Shown one piece after another: positions 26,264 to 36,133 of a stretch of 64,000 nt of DNA. The stretch lies in contig NZ_RJLQ01000007.1 in NCBI RefSeq assembly GCF_003833015.1, positions 62,001-126,000 on the forward strand, given 5' to 3'. This stretch comes from Clostridium sp. E02. Lineage in GTDB: Bacteria; Bacillota; Clostridia; Lachnospirales; Lachnospiraceae. Below the pieces are notes generated by a model. That model made no database searches, had not been told where the DNA came from, and saw nothing but the letters and a program-made list of their open reading frames with translations. Each line of letters opens with the position of its first letter. Position 1 is the stretch's first letter. The position numbers and the translations under genes were made by a program.

Positions 26264-26832
26264 TTTATTTTGAATTATTTATTGCATTTCTGCAAATTGG
26301 AGCTTTCAGTTTTGGCGGCGGCTATGCCGCTATGCCGCTCATTCAGGCGCAGGTCGTAGACCATTATAACTGGCTTACCATAAAGGACTTTACCGATCTG
26401 ATTACCATCTCTCAGATGACACCAGGCCCCATCGCTATTAATGCAGCTACGTTTGTCGGCAATCAGGTTGCAGGGATTGGCGGTGCCTTCTTCGCAACGT
26501 TAGGGAGCATCCTTCCTTCCTGTCTCATTGTCACATTTCTCGCCTGGATTTATAATAAATATAAGAATTTAAGTCTGCTGCAGGGGATATTAGAGTCCCT
26601 CCGACCTGCTGTCGTTGCTATGATTGCTACAGCTGGGATTGATATCATCCTTCCTGCAATTTTCCTGTCAGGAACCATCTCCTTTCAGTCTGGTAACTAT
26701 AAGCTTCGTCCTGTACTTTATTTTACAGGCGCTATATTTTTGCTGCGAAAAAAGAAGGCAGATCCCATCTTGGTTATGGTTCTGTGCGGCTTGGCTGAAT
26801 TAATCGTACAATTGGTTTCTCCTGGTGTGTAG
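26260..26832 (+). CDS. chrA: Chromate transporter, C-terminal half-type subunit
   Basis: 190 residues, second CHR-domain protein. FSFGGGYAAMPLIQ and TPGPIAINAATFVG match the motif of the family. It overlaps the first subunit by 4 bases, so they are made together, and the pair is expected to assemble with opposite membrane orientation. No clear terminator follows; the next gene is 210 bases away. Confidence 0.88.
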   Translation: MIYFELFIAFLQIGAFSFGGGYAAMPLIQAQVVDHYNWLTIKDFTDLITISQMTPGPIAINAATFVGNQVAGIGGAFFATLGSILPSCLIVTFLAWIYNKYKNLSLLQGILESLRPAVVAMIATAGIDIILPAIFLSGTISFQSGNYKLRPVLYFTGAIFLLRKKKADPILVMVLCGLAELIVQLVSPGV

Positions 26833-27042
26833 CCCCAATCTGGCAGTTTTGTTACTATTACAATTTGTACATTTTGGAAATAAATTCATAATTATAGTAA
26901 CTTTTTTTCAATATTCTATTAATTTTATGTCATATTATGTCGATTATACAAATGTTATCATGAATAAAAAACAATATCAGGAAAGGAGGTTTGACTCTTT
27001 TAGTTAAGTCCATTGACATGATAAAAGGGTACATAACACGAC

Positions 27043-29256
27043 ATGAAGAACAAAAAGAATATGATGTTTAAAAATCTTAAGCTTGCGACGAAAACGGCAA
27101 TCACCACAGGAGGTATTTTGTTTGTAAGTTTAACATTGCTGATTACACTCTCAGCTTTCCTTGCCAGCCAGTCCATATCCAAGGCCATTAATGGGGAATT
27201 TACGGGAATTGCTGCGCAGAATGGTCTTATGGTACAAGCAATCATCGATGATGCTACTGGAACCGCTAAGGATTTGCAAAACTATTTAAACGGAGTATAC
27301 AATGGAAGCCAGGCCACCAGTGACTGGAAAAATATTGAGAGAAAAAGTCGTGTTTACGATGCGAAATTAAAAGAAGTGAATTATGAAGTTGAAAACTATA
27401 TTATTAATTCTGCCTGGTCGGCCGTAAGCAACAGTTCAGACCTTTATGGAGTCGGTGCCTTCTTTGAACCGGGAAAGTTTGATTCTGCCGTTAGGGACTA
27501 CTCCGTATATGTAGACACTGACAATGCAAATACAAAAACAGCCCAATCACTTGGTAAATACACGGATTATTCCAATCAGGATTATTACCGGGTTGCAAAA
27601 GAAACAAAAGCTCCTTATCTAACGGATCCATTTGACTATAAAGGAACCATGATGAGTACCATCGCATTTCCTATTCTTAATGGGGATAATGTAATTGGCG
27701 TTATTCTTTCCGATATTAATGTAACAAACTTCTCAAAAATCAAAACAACAGATTCTAAATATCCCACCATGTATGTCGATGTCTTTACAGAGGGTAATAT
27801 CATCGCCTATGACAGCCAGTCTAATGATAACATTGGGAAAAAATTAGAAGATATGATCCCAGCTTCTGAATATGCTAAAATTACGGAATTGCAGAACGCA
27901 AAAACTGCATTTCATGTGAATACAAAAAATGCAGACGGAACCATGGAATCTCGACACTATTCCCCCATAACCTGTGGTTCACAAACCTGGTGGACCTCTA
28001 GCAGCCTGAAAGTAAGTGATTTGAATAAAGATGTGGCCATTAGTGTAATGGCTATGATTATCATGGCCGTTCTAGCACTTATAATCATTTTAATTATTAT
28101 TTCCCTTTATTTAAAAAAGACCCTTGCCCCCATTACTTTAGTTGTAAATGCCGCCAAAAGTATTGCTGCTGGAAATCTTGATTTTCAGCTCACGACAGAC
28201 AGCAATGATGAAATTGGGATTCTTTCTAAAACTTTTATCGAAATGTCAGATAATCTAAAAATGATCATTGAAGATATTAATTATCTCCTAGGAGAAATGA
28301 GTCAGGGTAATTTTACAGCTGTAACTGAACATGAAAATAAGTACATAGGATCTTATCGCTATATCCTTTTAGCCATGCAAAATATTAAGTATAATTTAAG
28401 CAATACCTTAACGGAGATTGATCAGGCATCCGAACAGGTATCTACTGGTGCTTCCCAAGTCTCTAGTGCTTCTCAGGCACTCAGTCAAGGAGCCACCGAA
28501 CAGGCCTCTTCCATTGAAGAATTATCAGCTACGATCTCAGAGATCTCGGATCGGGTGAATCAGAATGCCAAAAATGCGGAAGAAGCAAATGCAATTTCAC
28601 AAATTGCAGGGGAAGGCATCATGACTAGCAATCAGAAAATGAAAGATATGATGGCTGCCATGAATGAAATCTCAAATACTTCCAATGAAATCGGAAAAAT
28701 CATCAGAACCATTGATGACATCGCATTTCAGACGAATATTCTGGCTCTAAATGCAGCCGTAGAGGCAGCAAGGGCTGGATCTGCCGGAAAAGGGTTTGCA
28801 GTTGTTGCCGATGAAGTCAGAAATCTGGCCGGTAAATCTGCACAAGCAGCAAAAAACACAACAACTTTAATTGAAAATGCTATAACAGCTATTGAAAAAG
28901 GAACCCAGATAGCCGACGAAACTGGGAATGCATTGAGTCAGGTCGTGGATAAATCAAAGACTTCTACTCATATGATTTCCGAAATTACAGAAGCCTCCCG
29001 TTTACAATCTGACGCTATATTACAGATCACAACTGGGATTGATCAGATATCTGCTGTTATACAGACAACCTCCGCCACCTCGGAAGAAAGTGCTGCTACC
29101 TCTGAAGAACTTTCTGCTCAGGCTGACACATTAAAATCTCTGGTTGGTAACTTCAAACTCCCTAGTGAACTTTCTTCCTACAACCAACCCAAAGAAACGG
29201 AATCAGACGAACCTACTTGGAGCACAGAGGATGACAATTCTGTAACCAAATACTAA
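27043..29256 (+). CDS. Methyl-accepting chemotaxis protein
   Basis: 737 residues. A first membrane helix at about 22-44 and a second around 330-355 bound a 285-residue extracellular dCache-like sensor. A HAMP domain follows (about 357-410), then a long coiled-coil signalling domain with the conserved hairpin tip [22 protein letters not shown]. It senses an external ligand and signals through CheA/CheW; the ligand is unknown. No C-terminal CheR pentapeptide is present. The ribosome site is weak (AAAGGG 14 bases before the ATG). The 210-base leader contains a strong AGGAAAGGAGG followed by no good start, so the true translation start region is unclear. Confidence 0.92.
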   Translation: MKNKKNMMFKNLKLATKTAITTGGILFVSLTLLITLSAFLASQSISKAINGEFTGIAAQNGLMVQAIIDDATGTAKDLQNYLNGVYNGSQATSDWKNIERKSRVYDAKLKEVNYEVENYIINSAWSAVSNSSDLYGVGAFFEPGKFDSAVRDYSVYVDTDNANTKTAQSLGKYTDYSNQDYYRVAKETKAPYLTDPFDYKGTMMSTIAFPILNGDNVIGVILSDINVTNFSKIKTTDSKYPTMYVDVFTEGNIIAYDSQSNDNIGKKLEDMIPASEYAKITELQNAKTAFHVNTKNADGTMESRHYSPITCGSQTWWTSSSLKVSDLNKDVAISVMAMIIMAVLALIIILIIISLYLKKTLAPITLVVNAAKSIAAGNLDFQLTTDSNDEIGILSKTFIEMSDNLKMIIEDINYLLGEMSQGNFTAVTEHENKYIGSYRYILLAMQNIKYNLSNTLTEIDQASEQVSTGASQVSSASQALSQGATEQASSIEELSATISEISDRVNQNAKNAEEANAISQIAGEGIMTSNQKMKDMMAAMNEISNTSNEIGKIIRTIDDIAFQTNILALNAAVEAARAGSAGKGFAVVADEVRNLAGKSAQAAKNTTTLIENAITAIEKGTQIADETGNALSQVVDKSKTSTHMISEITEASRLQSDAILQITTGIDQISAVIQTTSATSEESAATSEELSAQADTLKSLVGNFKLPSELSSYNQPKETESDEPTWSTEDDNSVTKY

Positions 29257-29361
29257 ATTATTACAATTCGTTTTATAATATTTACATTTACTCCCTGTTA
29301 TGGTAAAGTAACTTTTATCCTATATTTTATAGTAAAACAAAGATCAAACAGGGAGTATTTT

Positions 29362-29751
29362 ATGCTGAGTGATGATTATGCAACACGAATGACCAATGGA
29401 ATGGTTAGCACTTTATTAAAGCTGATCTTTCAAATAGAAATCGGGAAAAATGAAGAGAACGCATTCCTAGATCAGGAAATTAAATCCAAATTTCAGGAAC
29501 GAAAAGAGCAGATCGAGCAGGGCTTCATTAATGAAGCGGAGAATAAGTTACTAGAGGAACTTGATCCAGATAACATGGAATATTTTAAACTGACACTCAT
29601 GTTTTATTACACTCTGATTGAACAAGATCCTGATTTTCTATCCGAACATGACTTTTCAAAAGGTGAAATCCTAGATGGACTCCGTTACGTTTCCAAAGTT
29701 TATGGGTATGAGAGTATGGCGAATGCACTTTTTGGTGAGAACGAAGAATAA
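29362..29751 (+). CDS. Uncharacterised small clostridial protein (DUF6483-like)
   Basis: 129 residues, acidic and alpha-helical, with LLKLIFQIEI near residue 20 and a coiled-coil middle (EIKSKFQERKEQIEQGFINEAENKLLEELD). It resembles the DUF6483 family from memory; no function is known. The ATG at 29362 follows AGGGAG. It sits between a chemoreceptor and a strong bidirectional terminator and is probably a separate unit. Confidence 0.7.
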   Translation: MLSDDYATRMTNGMVSTLLKLIFQIEIGKNEENAFLDQEIKSKFQERKEQIEQGFINEAENKLLEELDPDNMEYFKLTLMFYYTLIEQDPDFLSEHDFSKGEILDGLRYVSKVYGYESMANALFGENEE

Positions 29752-29784
29752 AAACAGGCTGCCTTTGAGCAGCCTGTTTTTGTT
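29751..29784. terminator. Bidirectional terminator
   Basis: AAAACAGGCTGC and GCAGCCTGTTTTT pair around TTTGA with A- and T-runs on both sides, serving the two convergent genes at 29751 and 29790. Confidence 0.88.
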
Positions 29785-29789
29785 TTCTT

Positions 29790-29993
29790 TTATTCTGCTA
29801 GATGCTGATTTAATTTATCTACCAATTCATTTACAGGTACACCGTGTACCATACATGCTTCTTCTAGACTTTCCATGGTAGATGAGGGGCAACCCAAGCA
29901 GTGCATTCCCATCTCTGTAAAATAAGGGGCTGTCGTCATATCTGCATCTAAAATTTCTCCAATTAATGTATTCTTTGTTATCGCTAAATTCAT
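29790..29993 (-). CDS. DUF1858 small redox-disulfide protein
   Basis: 67 residues. The pattern LIGEILDADMTTAPYFTEMGMHCLGCPSS carries the CxxC of the DUF1858 / hybrid-cluster-associated disulfide domain family. Small cytoplasmic proteins with this fold are thought to bind a metal or act in redox or sulfur relay. Its ATG overlaps the lon stop codon by one base (TAATG), so its translation is coupled to Lon. A strong terminator follows. Confidence 0.85.
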   Translation of the reverse strand: MNLAITKNTLIGEILDADMTTAPYFTEMGMHCLGCPSSTMESLEEACMVHGVPVNELVDKLNQHLAE

Positions 29994-32401
29994 TATATTA
30001 CCTCTCTTCTAATATTATTTTTTATTGACTCTATGGATTCAAAGAACCGGCCATTTGCTTCTTTTGGAAGAAAGACTTGTTCTATTCCAGGTAACGAGAT
30101 TCCTATGGTTTCTTTTAAAACGTCTTCCACGGTTTCTACCGGAATGATGGATAGCTTTTGTTTGATTTCTTTGGGGACATCGGCCAAATCCACTACATTT
30201 TCTTTTGGAATTAGTACTTTTTGTATCCCCGCCCGTTCTGCCCCTAAAAGCTTTTCTTTTAGTCCACCAATGGGTAAAACTGCCCCCCGTAAGGTGATCT
30301 CACCAGTCATTGCCAGTTTAGAATCCACTTTCTTACCAGTAACCAAAGATGCTAGTGCAGTAAATAAAGCAATTCCGGCAGAAGGTCCGTCTTTTGGCAC
30401 TGCCCCAGATGGAACATGAATATGAAGATCTTTTTCCTTAAAGTTAAAAGAATTTAAGGGCAACCTGGATTTTAACAGACTTAGAGAAATTCTTGCGGAT
30501 TCTTTCATTACATCCCCTAGCTTCCCTGTCAAGATAACATTTCCACTCCCTTGCATATCCGTTGTTTCGATAAATAGGATTTCCCCTCCTACAGGAGTCC
30601 ATGCCAAGCCGGTCACAACACCTGGGGGATTATCCGCCTGTGCCTTTTCGTGCCGGGACACCTTTTTCCCAAGTAATGCCTCTAACTCATCTGACTTAAT
30701 CGTAATGGGTGGATTCTCCTTTTTGGATACAATCTTCTCCGCTGCGATTCTTGCAAAATGAGCTAACTGCTTTTTCAGCCCTCTCACACCAGCCTCCATC
30801 GTATACTCTTCGATTACATTGCGAAGCACTTCGTCTCCCACAATCAGCTGTTCGTTTGTCAAACCATGTTCCTGTAATACTTCCTGAATTAAATGATTTT
30901 TGCCAATGTGAAACTTCTCTCCCATGGTATAACTGCTTAGCTGAATTACTTCCATCCGATCCAGAAGTGGTCTTGGTATGTTCTCTAGAGAATTGGCAGT
31001 TGCAAGGAAGAACACATCTGACAAATCATATGGGAGATCTAAATAATGATCCGTAAAACTGTTGTTTTGCTCTGGATCTAAAACTTCCAAAAGAGCACTA
31101 TTGGGATCTCCGCTGAATCCGCCGGAAAGTAGTTTGTCCACTTCATCTAAAACCATAACTGGATTGGTCTTACCTGCCTTTTGAATGCTCTGTATAATTC
31201 TACCAGGCATGGCACCCACATAAGTTCTACGATGCCCCCTGATTTCTGCCTCGTCTCTGACTCCACCAAGACTTAAACGTACATAAGGTCTTAAAAGTGC
31301 TTTTGCAATGCTCTTTCCTAAGCTTGTTTTTCCAGTTCCAGGTGGTCCCACCAAAAGCAAAATAGATCCCATTTTCTTTTGATTCATCTGCATCACTGCC
31401 AGATGTTGTATGATCCGTTCTTTTACCTTTTCCAGTCCATAATGCTGCTCATCAAGGATTTCTCTGGCTTTATTAAGATCAACCGCTTTTGTTTCTTCTT
31501 TTTTCCATGGCAGCTTAATTAAATAATCCAGATAATTACGTACCACTTTATAATCGGGCTGATTCGGACTTTGATCTTGCAATTTTTCTAGTTCTTCCAA
31601 AGCCACTTCCTTTACTTCCAAGGGCATACCGGCTTCTTCAATCTTACTTTTGTAATCCTGTTCCTTTTTGCCTTCTGTTTTTCCTTCATCAAGCTCTTCC
31701 TGAATTGCTTTTAAGTGCTCTCTTAATACCGTTTGTCTATAATTATGGTTTGCTTTCTCTGAAAATTTTTCCGATATCTGCATCTGCAGCTGGATCATCT
31801 CTTTCTGCTTTAACAAATGATCCATAAAGCGAAGACTTCGTTCTTTTAAAGACTGTATTTTCAGTAATTCATACCGTTCTTCTCCGGATATCTGTATGAA
31901 CTGGGATAAGTACATGATCATTGCATTCAATTCCGAAAATCCGTTTATGACTCTCTGATAATGTTCTGATCCAGTAAAGTTTTTACTGATGTCACTTGTT
32001 ACCTCTTTTAAATATCCAAGCATCTCTTCCATGCTTTTGTCGTCAAGATCAATGGTATCGGGTTCTATTTTATACCCTGCGTACAGGATCCCTTGTTCTT
32101 TCTGAAGATCGGAAACCAGCACCCTTTCTGTTAACTTTACAGAAACTTTCACTCCCTGTTCCGATTTTTCCACGTCAGTTGCGGTAAACATTACACCGAT
32201 TCGATATAAATCTTCTTCCTTCTTCTCTCCATTTAAATTCTGTTTCTCTATCAATGCGATCTTTACGGTTTCTTTGTCGGAAAGAGCCTCTAATTGAATC
32301 TCATTGAGCTCATTTAATTGGATTACTGCAGCCACATCTGGCAGCAGAACTCGGTTCGATATTGGGAAAACCATACCCCTATGTTTATATTCAGGTTTCA
32401 T
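29993..32401 (-). CDS. lon: ATP-dependent protease Lon
   Basis: 802 residues from the ATG at 32401, which follows AAAGGAG by 7 bases; an ATG seven codons upstream is not used. N-terminal substrate domain (1-200), coiled region, AAA+ module with Walker A GPPGTGKTS and Walker B MVLDEVDKL, and C-terminal protease with the Ser of KDGPSAGIALFTAL and the catalytic Lys of GLKEKLLGAERAG. It degrades misfolded and regulatory proteins. An apparent TetR operator lies 25 bases upstream of the start, so the upstream TetR regulator probably controls it. DUF1858 follows in the same transcript. Confidence 0.95.
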   Translation of the reverse strand: MKPEYKHRGMVFPISNRVLLPDVAAVIQLNELNEIQLEALSDKETVKIALIEKQNLNGEKKEEDLYRIGVMFTATDVEKSEQGVKVSVKLTERVLVSDLQKEQGILYAGYKIEPDTIDLDDKSMEEMLGYLKEVTSDISKNFTGSEHYQRVINGFSELNAMIMYLSQFIQISGEERYELLKIQSLKERSLRFMDHLLKQKEMIQLQMQISEKFSEKANHNYRQTVLREHLKAIQEELDEGKTEGKKEQDYKSKIEEAGMPLEVKEVALEELEKLQDQSPNQPDYKVVRNYLDYLIKLPWKKEETKAVDLNKAREILDEQHYGLEKVKERIIQHLAVMQMNQKKMGSILLLVGPPGTGKTSLGKSIAKALLRPYVRLSLGGVRDEAEIRGHRRTYVGAMPGRIIQSIQKAGKTNPVMVLDEVDKLLSGGFSGDPNSALLEVLDPEQNNSFTDHYLDLPYDLSDVFFLATANSLENIPRPLLDRMEVIQLSSYTMGEKFHIGKNHLIQEVLQEHGLTNEQLIVGDEVLRNVIEEYTMEAGVRGLKKQLAHFARIAAEKIVSKKENPPITIKSDELEALLGKKVSRHEKAQADNPPGVVTGLAWTPVGGEILFIETTDMQGSGNVILTGKLGDVMKESARISLSLLKSRLPLNSFNFKEKDLHIHVPSGAVPKDGPSAGIALFTALASLVTGKKVDSKLAMTGEITLRGAVLPIGGLKEKLLGAERAGIQKVLIPKENVVDLADVPKEIKQKLSIIPVETVEDVLKETIGISLPGIEQVFLPKEANGRFFESIESIKNNIRREVI

Positions 32402-32425
32402 AAATATCTCCTTTCTCCACATAAG

Positions 32426-32439
32426 TGAATGTTCATTTA
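32426..32439. promoter_or_regulatory. TetR operator copy in the lon leader
   Basis: TGAATGTTCATTTA, an imperfect palindrome (TGAATG/CATTTA around TT) that matches the site before the tetR gene at 33085. Confidence 0.5.
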
Positions 32440-32497
32440 CTAAATTTTTATTTTTTAACGGGATTCGTTTGTATCAGTGGAATCCCGTTTGTATCAA

Positions 32498-33061
32498 TTA
32501 ATTCAAAATTGCTTTCTGTATCACCATAATCATCTCTGTTAGCAATTCTTCCTTCTGTATTTCGTTTCTTCGGTGATCAACTGCAATTGCCTTGACCGGC
32601 TGAAACAGGATCGCCACCAAATTATCCTCTTGATAATTCTTCAGTATTTGTTTTTGCTTCATCTCTCTGATCAGGTGATAGATCTTACAGATCCCTCTTT
32701 TCCCGGAACAGCTATTCGCCAAAGATGGACAATTGGAAAATTGTTCTACAAAACTAAATTCCTCTTTGTTCTCTAAAATATAGTTATAGTAGCTCCGTAT
32801 CAAAATCTCAATTGTACGGGCTCCATCGGTTTCCTTTTCTATGCTTTGCAGTAAATAATCAAATATTTCTTCTGAATACTCCAGGTAAATGTCATGAAGC
32901 ATATCTTCCTTGTTCTCAAAATAGATATATACAGTTGCCGGCGAAACCCCTGCCATCTTAGCGATTTTAGAGACAGACGTACCATGAAAGCCCTCCTGCA
33001 GGATCAGCTTAATTACCGCTTCTTTAATGCTTCTCACTTTTTCGTCGTCTTTTTTTCTCAT
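32498..33061 (-). CDS. TetR-family regulator
   Basis: 187 residues. The N-terminal HTH is FHGTSVSKIAKMAGVSPATVYIYFENKEDML, the classical TetR arrangement. The C-terminal ligand domain is small and has GKRGICKIYHL and CS pairs with several cysteines (SCSGKRGIC). Located between lon and a DUF4491 gene on the same strand. An operator-like palindrome precedes both this gene and lon, so autoregulation together with control of lon is likely. Ligand unknown. Confidence 0.88.
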   Translation of the reverse strand: MRKKDDEKVRSIKEAVIKLILQEGFHGTSVSKIAKMAGVSPATVYIYFENKEDMLHDIYLEYSEEIFDYLLQSIEKETDGARTIEILIRSYYNYILENKEEFSFVEQFSNCPSLANSCSGKRGICKIYHLIREMKQKQILKNYQEDNLVAILFQPVKAIAVDHRRNEIQKEELLTEMIMVIQKAILN

Positions 33062-33084
33062 TCCATCACCTCATACTTCTATAA

Positions 33085-33098
33085 TAAACGATCATTCA
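33085..33098. promoter_or_regulatory. TetR operator copy upstream of tetR
   Basis: On the + strand TAAACGATCATTCA; read on the minus strand it is TGAATGATCGTTTA, matching the lon site TGAATGTTCATTTA at 11 of 14 positions. Confidence 0.5.
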
Positions 33099-33142
33099 CT
33101 TATTGTCAATCATTTTATGCTTTTTCTATATTTATCACCCAC

Positions 33143-33433
33143 TCATTCCTTGTTTCGTTTTGGATTTTCTGGAAACCACCCCTTTTCTACTCTTTTTTTC
33201 TGTTCAAACAATTCCTGAATACTCCATAAAAGAGAAAATCCAAGAACCGCAGACAGTACCGAAATTATTTGCCCCGGCAGTGCAGGAGATAGACCGATAA
33301 AAATAAAGCCAGAAATCAAAAAAAGGGGCCAGATACTTGTGGTAAAATAATACTCGGCTTTAATGACAACTGGATGCAATACTCCGATCATAAGAAAGGT
33401 TAATAATCCAATGATAATTCCATTATAATTCAT
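33143..33433 (-). CDS. DUF4491-like membrane protein
   Basis: 96 residues with three membrane helices: MNYNGIIIGLLTFLMIGVLH, a central segment IWPLFLISGFIFIGLSP, and IISVLSAVLGFSLLWS, ending in ELFEQKKRVEKGWFPENPKR. This is the layout and C-terminal signature I know for DUF4491. Function unknown. The start is the ATG at 33433, which has AAGGA upstream; a frame 7 codons longer does not. Confidence 0.85.
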   Translation of the reverse strand: MNYNGIIIGLLTFLMIGVLHPVVIKAEYYFTTSIWPLFLISGFIFIGLSPALPGQIISVLSAVLGFSLLWSIQELFEQKKRVEKGWFPENPKRNKE

Positions 33434-33512
33434 ATAAAATTCCTTTTTATTCATCGTATTCTTATCCCATTGCTTTTATTCGATCTCTCCTGATACAACC
33501 TTATTCCAATTG

Positions 33513-34358
33513 TTATATAAATTCTTTGATCAAATGATCCATTACATTCTTTTTGGTTTTTTGCTTGAGCAGTGGGATTCCATCTCTTAGCAGAGCATGT
33601 TTTTTGTGAAAATCCAGCCTCTCTTCCCGGTATAATATCCCGGTTGGAATTTTATCCCCCACTTCCATGGATATCTTGAATGCATTTTGTTTATCGGTGG
33701 GATCATAATCCTCTCCCAAAGGAGAGACTATATTTTTATAATAGGAGAATGTATTAATCTTATTAAAGGTTATACAGGGTTGGAAAATATCAACAAAAGC
33801 ATATCCTGGATATAAAATTGCTTCTTTCATAATATGTACTAGCTGACTTTGATCTCCACTAAATCCTCTTGCAACAAATCCGGCACCAGACGCAAGGGCT
33901 AACAAAATTGGATTTAGAGGAGTATTTTTACTTCCATCGGTCTGTACCCCAGTCACATGGCCCTCACTTGTCGTGGGAGAGGCCTGTCCTTTGGTCAATC
34001 CATAAATCTGATTGTCATGGACAAAATGAGTGATGTTTACATTTCTCCGAATGTTGTGAATAAAATGATTTCCTCCCTCGCCATAGGAATCTCCATCCCC
34101 TGAATTTACAATAACCGTAAGTTCTTCATTGGCAATCTTGGCAGCAACTGCTGCTGGAAGTGCTCTCCCATGTAAACCACAGAAACTGTTCGCACTTAAA
34201 TATTGAGGTGTCTTTGCAGCCTGTCCAATTCCAGCCACCATCAGTACTTCTTCTGGGTTCTTTCCCAGCTCCTCTAACGCTTTCTTTAAACTATTTAATA
34301 TAGCAAAATTCCCACAGCCTGGACACCATGCGGTCTCGTAAGTTTTAAATTGCTCCAT
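33513..34358 (-). CDS. korB: 2-oxoacid:ferredoxin oxidoreductase beta subunit
   Basis: 281 residues. It begins with the CPGCGN cluster-contact motif and has the thiamine-diphosphate motif GDGDSYGEGGNHFIH with DNQIYGLTKGQ. It forms a heterodimer with the upstream alpha subunit to oxidise a 2-oxoacid (2-oxoglutarate, pyruvate or branched-chain) with CoA and reduce ferredoxin. Its ATG overlaps the korA stop by one base. Confidence 0.9.
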   Translation of the reverse strand: MEQFKTYETAWCPGCGNFAILNSLKKALEELGKNPEEVLMVAGIGQAAKTPQYLSANSFCGLHGRALPAAVAAKIANEELTVIVNSGDGDSYGEGGNHFIHNIRRNVNITHFVHDNQIYGLTKGQASPTTSEGHVTGVQTDGSKNTPLNPILLALASGAGFVARGFSGDQSQLVHIMKEAILYPGYAFVDIFQPCITFNKINTFSYYKNIVSPLGEDYDPTDKQNAFKISMEVGDKIPTGILYREERLDFHKKHALLRDGIPLLKQKTKKNVMDHLIKEFI

Positions 34359-36022
34359 TAGCTCAAACCTCCTTTCAATATCTCTTCAACAATTTCTTCC
34401 CCTGAAATTTGCCTGCCATCGTATTTTAATATACTTCCGTGACAGGCGATTCCTGTCTGTTCTCTGATCAAGGACGCCAACTGTCCTGTGGCATTTTGCT
34501 CTACATCAATTAGATTTCTTTTCTCTGCGTATTTTAAAAGTTTCTTTTTTGGAAGGGGATAAATATCTCCAAAAACAAGTGCTCCAAATCCTCCCTTTTT
34601 CTTATTCAGAATTCCAATCGCTTCTTTGATGGGACCATACGTAGATCCCCAGCCCAACAAAAGAGTATGGCAGTCCTCTTCTCCAATCAATTCTGGTTCC
34701 AAAAGTTCTTCCACCAAACCATCTAACTTTCTCATTCTTTTATCCATCATCTGATTTCTGACTTCTGCGGACTCTGTAATCCACCCTCTTTCATCGTGTT
34801 CGTCGCTGTCTGCAGAAACAAGGTGCTTGGTAAGGCCTGGGATCAAACGTTTTGATATGCCATCTTTGGTAATCCGATATCGGAGATATTCCCCATCCTC
34901 TTCTGTCGCCGGACCGTTTAACGTGATCCCTGATACATCAAAAGGCTTTACTGAGGCAATGGAATCTCCAAGATATTGATCACTTAGTAAGATCACAGGT
35001 ATCTGATATTTTTCTGCCAGTTGCAGCCCACGGACGGTCTGATAGAATGCATCTTCCTGATTCCTCAATGCAATGACCATTCTAGGAAACTCTCCCTGAG
35101 ATGCTGCTATAACAAACTTTAAATCACTCTGTTCTGTCCTGGTTGGAAGCCCGGTCGCAGGTCCTGGTCTTTGAACATCCACCACTACAAGTGGAATCTC
35201 TGCAATCCCCGAAAAGCCAAGAGCCTCTACTTTTAGACAAAAACCGCCGCCGCTGGTTCCTGTCATGGCTCTTGCCCCTGCATAGGAGGCACCGAGAGCC
35301 ATGTTGACTGCGGCAATCTCATCCTCTGCCTGTTCCACCACGACTCCAGCCTCATTTCCTACCGAAGCCAAATATTCCATCACCCCTGTAGATGGCGACA
35401 TAGGATAAGCGGAATAAAACTTAAGTCCACCTGCTATGGCACCCAAACCCAAGGCTTTATTTCCTGAGATTAGCATATACTCTTTAAATTTACCTTCCAA
35501 ATGGGGATACTTTGATTCAACACTTTCAAATCCTGCGGCGATTGCTCTTACATTCACATCCAAAATTTCTTTTTTCATTACAGAAGACAACACAGCTTCA
35601 ACCCCATCAAGGGATTCATGAAAAAGTTTCAAGACAGCTCCCACTGCAATGCTTCCAGCTGCTTTTGCATTCCCAAGCTCCTTTGCTTTTACCCCCATAG
35701 GAATGGATATGATCCGTTTGTCCTCTTCCTCTTTTAAAATGCTGCTGTCACACAAAATAAACCCCTGAGATGTTAGTTTGTCTTTATGTAGATCGATTGT
35801 TTCGTGGTTTAAAGCGATAATACCATCTAATTTACGACTGTGAGAGGTAATTTCTTCCATGCCAAAACGCAGCATCGCAAAGTTGTGTCCACCTCGGACA
35901 CGAGACATGAAATCTTTGGTCGTATAAATATAATATCCAGAATATTTTAACAATTTTTCAAGAATTGCAACGGTGGTATCAATCCCTTGTCCTGCGGCAC
36001 CACCAATTAAAATATTGTACAT
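34358..36022 (-). CDS. korA: 2-oxoacid:ferredoxin oxidoreductase fused gamma-alpha subunit
   Basis: 554 residues. The N-terminal gamma domain opens with MYNILIGGAAGQGIDT and carries DFMSRVRGGHN; the alpha domain starts about 190 (GNKALGLGAIAGGLKFYSAYPMSPST) and contains the pyrimidine-binding family text ASVGNEAGVVVEQAEDEIAA and MTGTSGGGF. No ferredoxin-type delta subunit is encoded, so this is the two-subunit KorAB type. It has a strong promoter upstream and AAAGGAGG 7 bases before the ATG. Confidence 0.9.
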   Translation of the reverse strand: MYNILIGGAAGQGIDTTVAILEKLLKYSGYYIYTTKDFMSRVRGGHNFAMLRFGMEEITSHSRKLDGIIALNHETIDLHKDKLTSQGFILCDSSILKEEEDKRIISIPMGVKAKELGNAKAAGSIAVGAVLKLFHESLDGVEAVLSSVMKKEILDVNVRAIAAGFESVESKYPHLEGKFKEYMLISGNKALGLGAIAGGLKFYSAYPMSPSTGVMEYLASVGNEAGVVVEQAEDEIAAVNMALGASYAGARAMTGTSGGGFCLKVEALGFSGIAEIPLVVVDVQRPGPATGLPTRTEQSDLKFVIAASQGEFPRMVIALRNQEDAFYQTVRGLQLAEKYQIPVILLSDQYLGDSIASVKPFDVSGITLNGPATEEDGEYLRYRITKDGISKRLIPGLTKHLVSADSDEHDERGWITESAEVRNQMMDKRMRKLDGLVEELLEPELIGEEDCHTLLLGWGSTYGPIKEAIGILNKKKGGFGALVFGDIYPLPKKKLLKYAEKRNLIDVEQNATGQLASLIREQTGIACHGSILKYDGRQISGEEIVEEILKGGLS

Positions 36023-36049
36023 AGATGTTCCTCCTTTGTATTTTGTCTA

Positions 36050-36078
36050 ATTATATATCATCTATTTTAAATTTACAA
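36050..36078 (-). promoter_or_regulatory. Promoter of the korAB operon
   Basis: On the minus strand TTGTAA, a 17-base spacer, and TATAAT, lying 28 bases upstream of the korA start. Confidence 0.75.
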
Positions 36079-36133
36079 GTTATATTCATATAAACATATA
36101 AAATTAATAGTTATTTTACGGTTTTTTAAAGTA

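Noticed and set aside
26833-27042. Riboswitch (such as cyclic di-GMP) before the chemoreceptor gene
   Set aside because: No conserved core motif of the GEMM class or other known leader could be read in the region.
32457-32489. Inverted repeat AACGGGATT/AATCCCGTT downstream of tetR
   Set aside because: It resembles a terminator, but in the direction of tetR it is followed by A-rich, not T-rich, sequence, so I did not call one. It may still be a structure or a relic.
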